A DNA stretch of 12,816 bases from UBA1306 sp964396415 (GCA_964396415.1 CAYNFM010000097.1:1-12816), one strand, 5' to 3'; shown: positions 6,175-12,816, counted from the first letter of the stretch. Program-made: numbers and translations. The notes: generated by a model from the letters alone, not told the origin.

Positions 6175-7254
6175 TCAACGCTTCACGTTGCGGTACACCT
6201 CCCCCGCGGAATGGAAGCCGTCCTTTATCACGGTAGCCTCGAGCGTCTCCTTGGTAACCAGAATCGGCTCCAGGCGGACGTAGGGAACCTTGCCCTGGCC
6301 GTCATCTATGGTCGAATCGGTCTCCACGGCCTCGCCCTTGGCGAGCATAACGGCGAAACCCGCCGCCTTGAGGGCGAGTCGATCGACGGGCTTGTAGACG
6401 GTCGCGTACTGCGAGCCCTCGGCGATGCGCTGGCATGCGGCCAGGTCGGCATCCTGGGCCGCCACCCTCGCCGATATCCGATTCTCGGCCAGGACTCCGA
6501 TCACCGCCTCGGCCAGCATGTCGTCGCCCGCTATCACCGCGTCTATGCCTCTGTTCTCCGCCACTACTCCTTCCATATCCGTCCTGGCCTCGTCGCTGTC
6601 CCAAAAGCTGGGCCATCTCTCCGATGCGATCCGTATCTTCTTCGCGGCGACATAGGGATCTAGGACTTTGTGCATGCCGGAGTTGAGCATGATCGCGTTA
6701 TAGTCGTTGCGGGCCCCGTTTATTATCACGTATTTCCCGGTGGGGACGACCCGCACCAGGCTCTCCGCGATGAGGCTCCCCACCTTCTCGTTGTCGAAGG
6801 AAATATAAAGGTCGACCCCCGCCCTGCGCACAAGGCGGTCGTAGCTGAGGACGGGTATGCCTCGGGCCTTCACCTCTTTCACTACGGCGGAAAGCCGGTC
6901 CGCGTCGTTGGGGACTATCACCAGGACATCTATGCCTTTATCGACCAGATCGCGAACCTGCTTCTCCTGTACCACCGGATCCTGATCCGCCACCTCCAGG
7001 AGAAGGTCGGCGCCGAGATCGTGGGTCGCGCGGGTGAAGACATCGAGATCCCTCTGCCAACGCTCCACGACGAGCGAGTCCATGGAGAAGCCGATGAGCG
7101 GAGCCTTGCCCGCCGGGACCTTGTGGCGCTTCGGCGCGCAGTCCGACAGCGCTAAGGCCAGGATGGCGACCGCCGATGCGGCCAGGCAGACGGCCAGCAT
7201 CGGCCGCGCGCCGGCGCCCGGAATACGGGCCGATCGGCGAGCTTCATGTCTCAT
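6175..7254 (-). CDS. xylF: XylF-like sugar-binding protein, probably exported and membrane-anchored
   Basis: A 359-residue periplasmic binding protein that resembles E. coli XylF (D-xylose) more than the ChvE-like protein of this locus. Matches include VERWQRD (63-69), YDRL (138-141), ISFDNEKVG (151-159), QDADL (267-271), TVYKP (285-289) and a C-terminal TVIKDGFH. The N-terminus is basic (MRHEARRSAR) followed by a hydrophobic segment ending LALALSDC. Cys39 may be a lipobox cysteine, although Asp just before it is unusual; otherwise the segment is an uncleaved anchor. From memory of XylF, most sugar-contacting positions are kept (Arg140, Asp184, Asn186, Asp268, Lys288), but the SND segment reads GDD (243-245), so one contact Asn appears to be Asp. 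The ATG overlaps the regulator gene by 11 bases, with a G-run 5 bases upstream. Its position at the end of the sensor operon rather than in the transport operon suggests a sensory role, or an alternative loader for the importer. Confidence 0.88.
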   Translation of the reverse strand: MRHEARRSARIPGAGARPMLAVCLAASAVAILALALSDCAPKRHKVPAGKAPLIGFSMDSLVVERWQRDLDVFTRATHDLGADLLLEVADQDPVVQEKQVRDLVDKGIDVLVIVPNDADRLSAVVKEVKARGIPVLSYDRLVRRAGVDLYISFDNEKVGSLIAESLVRVVPTGKYVIINGARNDYNAIMLNSGMHKVLDPYVAAKKIRIASERWPSFWDSDEARTDMEGVVAENRGIDAVIAGDDMLAEAVIGVLAENRISARVAAQDADLAACQRIAEGSQYATVYKPVDRLALKAAGFAVMLAKGEAVETDSTIDDGQGKVPYVRLEPILVTKETLEATVIKDGFHSAGEVYRNVKR

Positions 7255-8824
7255 CGTTGCCCCCCGCGGAGCCCGAGGAGAAGGAGCTGGGCGTGAGACC
7301 CGTCTCCTTCTTGAACAGGCGCGAAAAATAGTTCGGGTCGGGATAGCCGCAGGCGGCGCTTACCTGCTTGATCGCCACGCCGGGGAGGGCGAGCATTTCC
7401 TTAGCCCTCTCGATCCGGTAGTCGATGAGGAAATCGGTAAAGCCCTTGCCGGTCTCCTCGATGAAAAGCCGCGACAGCTTGTTCGGGGAAATGCCCAGCT
7501 CGTCGGCCACCGACTCGAGCGTGATGGGCTTCGAGAAATTTTCCTTGATTCTGTCTATGGCGGCCCGAAGGGGAGTGGGACGCCTCGGATTCCTCTCCGC
7601 GACCGCCGCGAGCGCGGAGAAGCGCCCGCGCAAGGCGAATTCGAAGGCATCGCCGCTCGCCGATCGCAGCAGATCCTCGAAGTCCATGGCCGCCGAGGCC
7701 TCGGCCCGGCTCATGAGGCCCCGGCGGCAGAGGACGCGTATCGCCTCGCCGAATAGGGAAATCATGCGGAAGGCTTCCTCGCGACCGACCGTGGACGATC
7801 CCCGCGACGGCGCCACGATGCGCTCGAAGGCGATGGCCGCCCGCTCGTAGGAGGGCGAAAGCAGAGACTCGAGGAAAGTCTCGTCATCCTCGAACGGCCG
7901 GATATCGGCCTCGACCGCCGGAAGTTCCGCTCCATGCCCATTTTCCGAGACGCATCCCCTCAAGAGCTCGGAGACGGCCTCTTGCCAGGACGAGGAAGCC
8001 TCGCCATGGGGCTTCGGCTTGCCGAAGCCCAGTCGAAGGCGCCCTCGGGAAAGATCCGAGGAATGGCCGGATCGGATCGCGAGTCGAAGCTTGTCCGCGG
8101 CTTCCGCGGCCTCCCCCTCGTCGCGAAGAGGAACGTAGAGCGCGCAAAAGCCCGAGACGAGAGGCCCGACGATCGCGCGCGTCTTGTAGCGGACGGTCCT
8201 GCGGAAGGCATCGAAGGCCACGCGAGCCTCGGCTCCCGGATCGAGGGCTCCCTGCGGGGGGAGGAAGGCGGCGGCGGCGAGGACCGCCAGGGGCTCGGAT
8301 ATCTCCAGCGCGGCCAAGTAGCTCTCGATCGCGGGGCCCCAACGCTCCCCCAGCATGATACCCTGGAGGAGAGCCGCCCCGACGAAGGCCCGCATCCCCT
8401 CCTCCCGCTCTCGGTGCTCGATCTCCCGGTGCTCGATCGCTCCCTTCTTCTCGATGAAGCTCGCCGCCGATCGCAACGAGAGCGCCAGGGTGTCCTTGGA
8501 CACGGGCTTGAGGAGGTAATCGAGGACGCCGAGCTCGACCGCATCCCTGGCTATATCGAAGCGCTCGTAGGCCGTGATGAGGACGAAGGCCGGGGGAAGG
8601 CCCCGCTTCCGGATCTCCCGGATCGCGTCGAGGCCCGAGATGCCGGGCATCCTGACGTCCATGAGGATAAGGTCGGGGGAGAGGACGGCCGCCTTCTCGA
8701 TGGCTTCCCTCCCCGAGTACGCGGAGCCGACTATGGCGAATTCCGCGGATAGGTCGCGTCGGACGATATGCGAGATCCCTTCTATCACCGGCTTTTCGTC
8801 GTCGACCACCAATATGCGTATCAT
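7244..8824 (-). CDS. YesN-type AraC-family response regulator
   Basis: A 526-residue transcription regulator. An N-terminal receiver domain (1 to about 120) has the acidic pair D8-D9, phosphoacceptor Asp56 in LILMDVRMP, Thr84 and Lys106 in LLKPVS. A long, poorly conserved middle (about 120-415) includes a charged linker with a small tandem repeat. The C-terminal AraC DNA-binding domain lies at about 424-515: helix-turn-helix 1 around ITLESVADELGISPNKLSR, then the family signature CGYPDPNYFSRLFKKETG. The length is normal for the YesN group. The ATG shares the ATGA overlap with the kinase stop codon, so the pair is translationally coupled. The likely target is the transport-operon promoter region at 5974-6174, and possibly its own divergent promoter; this is inferred from position. 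Central domains of this class are not themselves known ligand sensors. Confidence 0.95.
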   Translation of the reverse strand: MIRILVVDDEKPVIEGISHIVRRDLSAEFAIVGSAYSGREAIEKAAVLSPDLILMDVRMPGISGLDAIREIRKRGLPPAFVLITAYERFDIARDAVELGVLDYLLKPVSKDTLALSLRSAASFIEKKGAIEHREIEHREREEGMRAFVGAALLQGIMLGERWGPAIESYLAALEISEPLAVLAAAAFLPPQGALDPGAEARVAFDAFRRTVRYKTRAIVGPLVSGFCALYVPLRDEGEAAEAADKLRLAIRSGHSSDLSRGRLRLGFGKPKPHGEASSSWQEAVSELLRGCVSENGHGAELPAVEADIRPFEDDETFLESLLSPSYERAAIAFERIVAPSRGSSTVGREEAFRMISLFGEAIRVLCRRGLMSRAEASAAMDFEDLLRSASGDAFEFALRGRFSALAAVAERNPRRPTPLRAAIDRIKENFSKPITLESVADELGISPNKLSRLFIEETGKGFTDFLIDYRIERAKEMLALPGVAIKQVSAACGYPDPNYFSRLFKKETGLTPSSFSSGSAGGNDET

Positions 8825-10296
8825 GATCCGCTCCCCGCGGGAAGATAGATCCGCACGGAGGCTCCGGCTCCGGGCGAGCTCTCTATCTCAACATGTCCCT
8901 TCCCGCCCGTGGCGAGGGAGACGCGCCTTATGACGTTGTGGAGGCCGATGCCCCCTTCCCCCAGCTGGGAACCGTCGTCGCCCGAGCTCTCGCGCATGAC
9001 GCGGGCGATCTCCTCGCGGCTCATGCCCTCCCCGCTATCCTCGACGGCTAGCAGGGCTATGCCGTCCTCGAGCCTCGCGACCACGCGGATATCCCCGCCT
9101 GCCTCGCGGTCCCGGAGCCCGTGGGCCACCGCGTTCTCTACGAGGGGCTGGAGGAGAAGGGCCGGCGTCTCCACGGACAAAGCATCCTCGTCGACGGAGA
9201 GCCGGAACCGATATCGCTCGCCGAAGCGGAGCCTGAGCAGCCAGATATAGCGCTCGACACACTCGACCTCGTCTGAGACGCGAACCGATCGCGCGGGGGG
9301 CTTGAGCACGTAGCGGATGAAAGCCGCGAGGTTATCGAGGAACTCTGCCGTTCTGTCCGCGTCTTCGGTGAGCGCGAGCTGCATCCCCGCCGACAGGGTG
9401 TTGAAGAGGAAGTGCGGGTTTATCTGAGTCTGGAGGGCGAGGAGCTCGGCGTCCTTGAGCTTGTGATCGAGCTCCAGGACGCGCATGCGCTCGGCCATGA
9501 GGCGCTTCTCGACTTCCGATTTCGATTTCAGCTCCTCGAAGGCCAGCCGGACGCTCTCCTGCATGCTGGTGAAGGCTGCCGTCATCGTCCCGATCTCGTC
9601 GGCCGAATCGAGCGCGGGGAGCCGGGAATCGTACTCGCCGCGGCCCACCGCCCTCGCCGCCTCGGCGAGGCTCGAGATGGGACCCGTGAGCTTGTAGGAG
9701 AATCGCAGGAGGAGCATGAGCCCGAGGAGGCTGGCCGAAACGACCAGGGCGGCGTTGGAGAGGATGACCGCGGATATTTGCGCGCTATAGCCGGAATAGG
9801 CCGCCAGCGAATTCGAGATGAATATCCCGTCAATCTTCGCTATGAGGAATCGAGCGAGCTCCGCCGAGCGCTCCGAGCTCTCGTAGCGCGCGGTATAGGC
9901 CGCCACGTCGCGGCCCCTCTTCGCTGCCACGCTCGCGTCGGTGTCCTCGAGATAGTAGTCGATGAGGCCGGCCAAGTCGCGTTGCAGGAGGAGGGAATCG
10001 TCCTGGACGATCTTCTGGTTCAGGCTTCGCGCCTCGTCCGAAAGCTTGGTGGAGGACCTGATGTAGTCCTTGAGCGAGTCGGAGCTCTTCGTCGTAAGGT
10101 AGCCCTCGAGTCCCGTCTCCGTGGAGCCGAGCAGGTCCCGCAGACTCTCCATATTGCGATTGCTGCGGAAAAGAAGCTCGACGCTCCTCGTCAATTCCAG
10201 GGAAGCGAAGCCGGAATACAGGGTGGTCAGGGCGAGGATGAGGAGGATGAGAGCCGAATTGGCTATGATCTTGCCGCGGACCGTGCCCAGGATCAC
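8821..10296 (-). CDS. YesM-type sensor histidine kinase
   Basis: A 491-residue inner-membrane kinase. The start is GTG at 10296, inside a GTGA overlap with the stop of the preceding gene and preceded by AAGGAAGG 6 bases upstream; longer in-frame versions would run into that gene. Membrane helix 1 is at about 9-31, a helical extracytoplasmic sensor region at about 32-172, membrane helix 2 at about 173-199, HAMP at about 200-252, and a coiled coil to about 285. The His_kinase (PF06580) domain follows, with phosphoacceptor His295 in QINPHFLFNTL. The ATPase part has the N-box LVENAVAHGL (Asn388), G1 DSGEGM (420-425) and G2 GEGGIGL (446-452). All catalytic motifs are intact. The sensor region is small and has no obvious ligand-binding fold, consistent with sensing through a partner binding protein, for which the adjacent genes are candidates. 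Confidence 0.95.
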   Translation of the reverse strand: MILGTVRGKIIANSALILLILALTTLYSGFASLELTRSVELLFRSNRNMESLRDLLGSTETGLEGYLTTKSSDSLKDYIRSSTKLSDEARSLNQKIVQDDSLLLQRDLAGLIDYYLEDTDASVAAKRGRDVAAYTARYESSERSAELARFLIAKIDGIFISNSLAAYSGYSAQISAVILSNAALVVSASLLGLMLLLRFSYKLTGPISSLAEAARAVGRGEYDSRLPALDSADEIGTMTAAFTSMQESVRLAFEELKSKSEVEKRLMAERMRVLELDHKLKDAELLALQTQINPHFLFNTLSAGMQLALTEDADRTAEFLDNLAAFIRYVLKPPARSVRVSDEVECVERYIWLLRLRFGERYRFRLSVDEDALSVETPALLLQPLVENAVAHGLRDREAGGDIRVVARLEDGIALLAVEDSGEGMSREEIARVMRESSGDDGSQLGEGGIGLHNVIRRVSLATGGKGHVEIESSPGAGASVRIYLPAGSGS

Positions 10297-11333
10297 AACT
10301 GGCCTTCCTTGGTCTTTATTACCAGGAAGCTCGTTTCGACGGTCGCCGGCGCCTTCTCGCCCGCCTTCAGGCGCGAGAAGACGCGGACCGCCTCTTCGCC
10401 TATCCACTTGGAATCGCGCACGACGCTCGCCGCGATGACGCCCTTGTCGATATAGCGCTGGATGTCCGGAGTCTCGTCCGCCCCTATGATGAGGACCTTA
10501 CCCACGTCGCCCCAGTCGACGAGGACCTGGGCCGCTCCGACCGTGTCCCGGGCGTTCGAGCAGAGTACCGCGTTGATGGAGGGATGGGAGCGCAGCATGG
10601 ACTCCGCGACGGCCTGCCCCGAGAGTATGCCGGCCTGAGTCTCGGCCACCGCCACGATCTCGGCTCCCGGGAAGCCGCTCAGGCTCATACGGACGCCTCT
10701 ATAGAGAGGATCGTCGGTGCCGCTCTCGATTTCGGAAGTCGAGATGATAATGCCGACGCGCGCGCCTGAGCCGAGGAACTTCCCTATGAGCTTCCCGCCC
10801 GCTATACCCTGGAGAAGGGAGCCGGAGCCGATGAATGGCCCTTTCTCGCCCGAGGGAGCGTCCGTGCCCACGGGGATGAACACGACTCCGTTCCTTTCCG
10901 CCGCCGCCGTTCGGGCGGCGATCGAGGAAGGACCGCGACGCCCCCGCGGCGCGTACATGATCAAGCCGTCGATCTTGGCCCGCAAGGCTATCTCGAAGTA
11001 CCGGTCCGCCTCTCCTTCGTCCGTTCCCGGATAGCGAAAAACCTGGATGGCCGCCCCCGCCGCGGGCGCGGCTTCGGAAATCCCCTCCAGCAGCCCGCTG
11101 AAGAAGGAATCGTCGGTATCGGGAATGACTACGAAAAGCTGGAAGCGCGCCGCCTCGGTGGAGACTCGGGACGGCGCGCGATCGCCGGGAGGGCCCTCGC
11201 CGACCCGGCGCGGGCCGAGGTAGGCGCCGGCGAGGGCGGCCCTCGCCTTGCCCACGAGCACTACGTTCATCATGGTCGCGCCGAGGAAGGCGAGCCCGAA
11301 AACTATCGCCAAAATCCAGGAGATCTTCTTCAT
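10293..11333 (-). CDS. Membrane-anchored sugar-binding protein (Peripla_BP_4/RbsB type), probable co-sensor
   Basis: A 346-residue protein with an N-terminal hydrophobic helix (about 5-28) that lacks a clear cleavage site and is probably a membrane anchor. A periplasmic-binding-protein fold spans about 62-340: PDTDDSFFSGLLEGI (71-85), SNARD (259-263) and GADETPDIQRYIDKG (284-298), the last being the usual Asp-containing ligand loop. A Pro/Arg-rich linker (about 38-60) joins anchor and domain. Similar binding proteins precede YesM/YesN pairs in many Firmicutes sugar operons and present the ligand to the kinase; that is the likely role here. The start is placed at the ATG at 11333, because the reading frame upstream enters the divergent gene and has no anchor-like start. 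No Shine-Dalgarno precedes it; a TATAAT lies 9 bases upstream, which suggests a leaderless transcript. Its stop overlaps the kinase GTG. Confidence 0.9.
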   Translation of the reverse strand: MKKISWILAIVFGLAFLGATMMNVVLVGKARAALAGAYLGPRRVGEGPPGDRAPSRVSTEAARFQLFVVIPDTDDSFFSGLLEGISEAAPAAGAAIQVFRYPGTDEGEADRYFEIALRAKIDGLIMYAPRGRRGPSSIAARTAAAERNGVVFIPVGTDAPSGEKGPFIGSGSLLQGIAGGKLIGKFLGSGARVGIIISTSEIESGTDDPLYRGVRMSLSGFPGAEIVAVAETQAGILSGQAVAESMLRSHPSINAVLCSNARDTVGAAQVLVDWGDVGKVLIIGADETPDIQRYIDKGVIAASVVRDSKWIGEEAVRVFSRLKAGEKAPATVETSFLVIKTKEGQL

Positions 11334-11342
11334 GCCCGCGCG

Positions 11343-11348
11343 ATTATA
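11343..11348 (-). promoter_or_regulatory. -10 element of the regulatory operon
   Basis: A perfect TATAAT on the minus strand ends 10 bases before the ATG at 11333. A start site 6-7 bases downstream would leave a leader of only 2-3 bases. The best -35 (TTCCGA, complement of 11365-11370, spacing 16) matches the consensus poorly, so the promoter may need an activator. Confidence 0.55.
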
Positions 11349-11376
11349 GCACGATCCCGCGATCTCGGAAGCGGCG

Positions 11377-11414
11377 ATGGTCGCCTTGACAGACCCCGAA
11401 GGGGAAGCGACCAT
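11377..11414. promoter_or_regulatory. Compound inverted repeat in the divergent promoter region
   Basis: The arms ATGGTCGC (11377-11384) and GCGACCAT (11407-11414) pair perfectly over 8 bp. Between them lies an inner hairpin, CCCC-GAA-GGGG (11394-11404). The left side of the centre contains a perfect TTGACA (11386-11391) oriented toward the phosphatase gene. The best -10 after it, CATAAG (11412-11417), is 20 bases away, longer than usual. The element lies just upstream of the promoter of the minus-strand regulatory operon. It looks like a shared operator, or an RNA hairpin if transcribed from further upstream. The 11334-11442 gap holds nothing else beyond the -10 described separately and the phosphatase ribosome binding site. 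Confidence 0.5.
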
Positions 11415-11442
11415 AAGCCAAGCGCCGAATACAGGAGGGGAC

Positions 11443-12660
11443 ATGGAAACGCTCGAGCTCAATTCCGGGGACGAGATACGGGACTTCGTATCCACGAGGC
11501 TGCATGCGCTCTTGGATTCCTTTTCCATCCTGAACGTCGGCTACATCACGAAGTTCGTCGAGCCGATCAACTGCAACCTGCGCATCTCCGAGGCGCTGCA
11601 GATGTTCGCCTCGAGGGAGGACGTGAATTCCCTGCCGGTCGAAGGCGATCGCGGCGTAATGGGCATCATCCACAAGAAGGACGTGCTGCAGAAGAAGACG
11701 GCGCTGATGTCGGTGACCGATCCTCCCGTAGAGAGATTCCTGGGGCATTCGACCTTCACCGTCGACGCCTCGGAGAACTGCGAGAAGACGATGGGCCTCA
11801 TCCTGAGCCGCGACCCGGAGAAGCTCTACGACGATTTCATGATCTATGAGCATGGGAGGTTCTTCGGGATCGGGACTTTCGCCGACCTGTCGAGGAACAT
11901 CGCGGCGATCAGGAACGTGGATCTGGACAAGGCCAGGAGCATGCAGGAATTCCTCATGGCGCGGAACGTCGTCGCCGGTACCGGCATAACCGTGGAGCGC
12001 TACATCAAGATGGCCCACGCCATAGGAGGAGACTATACGCAGTGCATGGACATCAACGACGAACTCTCCCTGCTCTCCTGCTACGACGTCTGCGGCAAGG
12101 GAACGGCAGCCGCCCTCCTTACGAGCATTCTGAGCTCGTTCTTCTCGACGCTCAAGGTCTGCGGAACCCTTCCCGCCTTGTCTCCGTCCTCGATCCTGAC
12201 CACGCTCAATACCGTCATAATGGACCAGACGCCCGAGGAGATCTTCGTCGCCGGCGTGCTCGTGTTCATCGATCGGGCAAAGCGCGAGGTGACATTCTAC
12301 AACTGCGGGTTCTCTCCATTGTACGTATTCTATACCGACGAGGAGGAAGGGAAGACCAGGGGCAAGATAATCAATCCCGACCTCTGGCCGCTCGGGATCA
12401 ACGAATTCTCCGATCCGCAGGGAAGTACCTTCCCCATATATAAGAACTTCAGGGTATTCCTGAACTCCGACGGCCTCACCGACGCGCGCGACGAGCGCGG
12501 GGAACAGTACGGCGAGGAGAATCTCAGGAAGTTCCTCTATCCGAGATGCATGAAGAAAGCGCAAGTCATCGTCTCGGAGCTCGACAAGGAGATCAGCTCC
12601 TTTATCGCCTCGGCGCCTCAGGCGGACGATATCACTGTACTGGTAGCTGAGATATCGTAG
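11443..12660 (+). CDS. CBS-domain SpoIIE/PP2C serine phosphatase
   Basis: A 405-residue soluble protein. The N-terminal half (about 32-155) carries a pair of CBS domains: TKFVEPINCNLRISEALQMF with GVMGIIHKKDVL, then VERFLGHSTFTVDAS with FFGIGTFADLS. CBS pairs bind adenine nucleotides or related ligands. The C-terminal half (about 165-405) is a SpoIIE-type PP2C phosphatase, with GGDY (Asp197), DVCGKG (Asp215), NCGFSPLYV (288-296), SDGLTD (Asp343) and ADDITVL (394-400). The metal-binding acids are present, but the second Asp of the usual GGDYYD is Gln200. No kinase or DNA-binding domain is visible, and no anti-sigma or STAS partner lies in the window. The start at 11443 has AGGAGG 6 bases upstream; an earlier in-frame ATG at 11377 falls in the inverted repeat and has a poorer site. 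It is transcribed divergently from the sensor operon. A regulatory phosphatase for an unseen anti-sigma antagonist is the likely role (inferred). Confidence 0.95.
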   Translation: METLELNSGDEIRDFVSTRLHALLDSFSILNVGYITKFVEPINCNLRISEALQMFASREDVNSLPVEGDRGVMGIIHKKDVLQKKTALMSVTDPPVERFLGHSTFTVDASENCEKTMGLILSRDPEKLYDDFMIYEHGRFFGIGTFADLSRNIAAIRNVDLDKARSMQEFLMARNVVAGTGITVERYIKMAHAIGGDYTQCMDINDELSLLSCYDVCGKGTAAALLTSILSSFFSTLKVCGTLPALSPSSILTTLNTVIMDQTPEEIFVAGVLVFIDRAKREVTFYNCGFSPLYVFYTDEEEGKTRGKIINPDLWPLGINEFSDPQGSTFPIYKNFRVFLNSDGLTDARDERGEQYGEENLRKFLYPRCMKKAQVIVSELDKEISSFIASAPQADDITVLVAEIS

Positions 12661-12666
12661 GGAGAG

Positions 12667-12687
12667 CGCCGGATCGGGATCCCGGCG
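12667..12687. terminator. Weak stem-loop after the phosphatase gene
   Basis: A 6-bp stem (CGCCGG 12667-12672 with CCGGCG 12682-12687, loop of 9) begins 6 bases after the phosphatase stop codon. It lies between two convergent genes, where a shared terminator would be expected, but no T-run follows on either strand, so the call is tentative. Nothing else is seen in 12661-12724. Confidence 0.3.
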
Positions 12688-12724
12688 AAGGATTACGAAG
12701 TAGGCGATAACGGCCAGAACTGCC

Positions 12725-12816
12725 TTAGGCCTCTTCTTTTCGCTTTCGGTAATTTTCCCGCGCCCTCGCGCGGTTCATGCACTCGGCGCGACACCAACGC
12801 CGGGTCCCGCTCTTCG
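12725..12816 (-). CDS. C-terminus of a small zinc-finger-like protein (partial)
   Basis: On the minus strand the last 30 codons of a gene that begins outside the window can be read; they end in TAA (complement of 12725-12727). The peptide contains RRWCRAECMNRARAREN and then YRKRKEEA. The Trp-Cys-x3-Cys followed by Asn-Arg and a basic tail resembles the second half of small treble-clef zinc fingers (FCS-type or CGNR-type; the CGNR group usually has four residues between the cysteines). The first cysteine pair would lie outside the window. The reading frame is open and its residues fit a family pattern, which is the whole basis for the call. It is convergent with the phosphatase gene. Confidence 0.5.
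   Translation of the reverse strand, partial: KSGTRRWCRAECMNRARARENYRKRKEEA

Noticed and set aside
8490..8503. GTGTCC/GGACAC palindrome
   Set aside because: It lies inside the receiver-domain coding sequence at the conserved Lys-Pro-Val-Ser region, where codon choice explains it.
10297..10407. Longer start for the histidine kinase at 10407
   Set aside because: It would overlap the preceding gene by more than 100 bases with an Arg/Gly-rich tail; the GTG at 10296 has a ribosome binding site and a GTGA overlap.
11386..11417. TTGACA plus CATAAG as a standard promoter for the phosphatase
   Set aside because: The 20-base spacing is too long for a normal vegetative promoter, so I list only the inverted repeat and mention the hexamer.
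11377..11442. Earlier ATG for the phosphatase at 11377
   Set aside because: It lies in the inverted repeat with only a weak GGAAG upstream; the ATG at 11443 has AGGAGG at the right distance.
11334..11528. Extended N-terminus of the anchored binding protein, starting at 11528
   Set aside because: The extra 65 residues overlap the phosphatase gene, have no family pattern, and would bury the hydrophobic anchor that begins at the ATG at 11333.
11344..12564. A 406-codon open frame on the minus strand opposite the phosphatase gene
   Set aside because: The plus-strand frame has the complete CBS and SpoIIE motifs; the reverse frame shows none and covers the divergent promoter region.

Overview
The window is a GC-rich bacterial sugar-uptake and signalling locus. 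The likely host is a free-living or gut spirochaete. This rests on the chemoreceptor signalling-tip sequence (AAHAGDSGRGFAVVAEE-type), the tight gene packing and the mix of families; no rRNA or housekeeping marker is present, so it is an inference. Ten genes, two of them cut by the window edges, cover almost everything. No gap exceeds 300 bases, and I see no tRNA, rRNA, CRISPR array, insertion sequence or prophage gene.

Layout. Nearly everything reads leftward on the minus strand. In transcription order from the right: a membrane-anchored sugar-binding protein (11333-10293); a YesM-type histidine kinase (10296-8821, GTG start); a YesN-type AraC response regulator (8824-7244); a XylF-like sugar-binding protein (7254-6175). 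These four overlap by 4, 4 and 11 bases and look like one translationally coupled regulatory operon. A 201-base gap with two inverted repeats follows. Then comes a transport operon of the ChvE/GguA/GguB (multiple monosaccharide) type: binding protein (5973-4888), double ATPase (4788-3265) and permease (3251-2064). A chemoreceptor (1952-153) and the first codons of a secreted protein (43-1) follow. Diverging from the regulatory operon on the plus strand is a protein with a CBS pair and a SpoIIE/PP2C phosphatase domain (11443-12660). The last 92 bases hold the C-terminus of a small zinc-finger-like protein on the minus strand.

How it may work together (inference). One or both accessory binding proteins report extracellular sugar to the kinase, the AraC regulator switches on the ChvE-type transporter, and the chemoreceptor couples the same sugar to swimming. 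This resembles known binding-protein/LytS-or-YesM/YesN three-component sensors of Firmicutes, but here two different binding proteins bracket the kinase/regulator pair.

Non-coding structure is unusually rich. A very strong intrinsic terminator lies between the binding-protein and ATPase genes, with a perfect -10 hexamer just after it. A 14-bp perfect stem lies between permease and chemoreceptor. Two inverted repeats lie upstream of the transport operon. A compound inverted repeat lies in the divergent promoter region, where the first regulatory gene may be leaderless.
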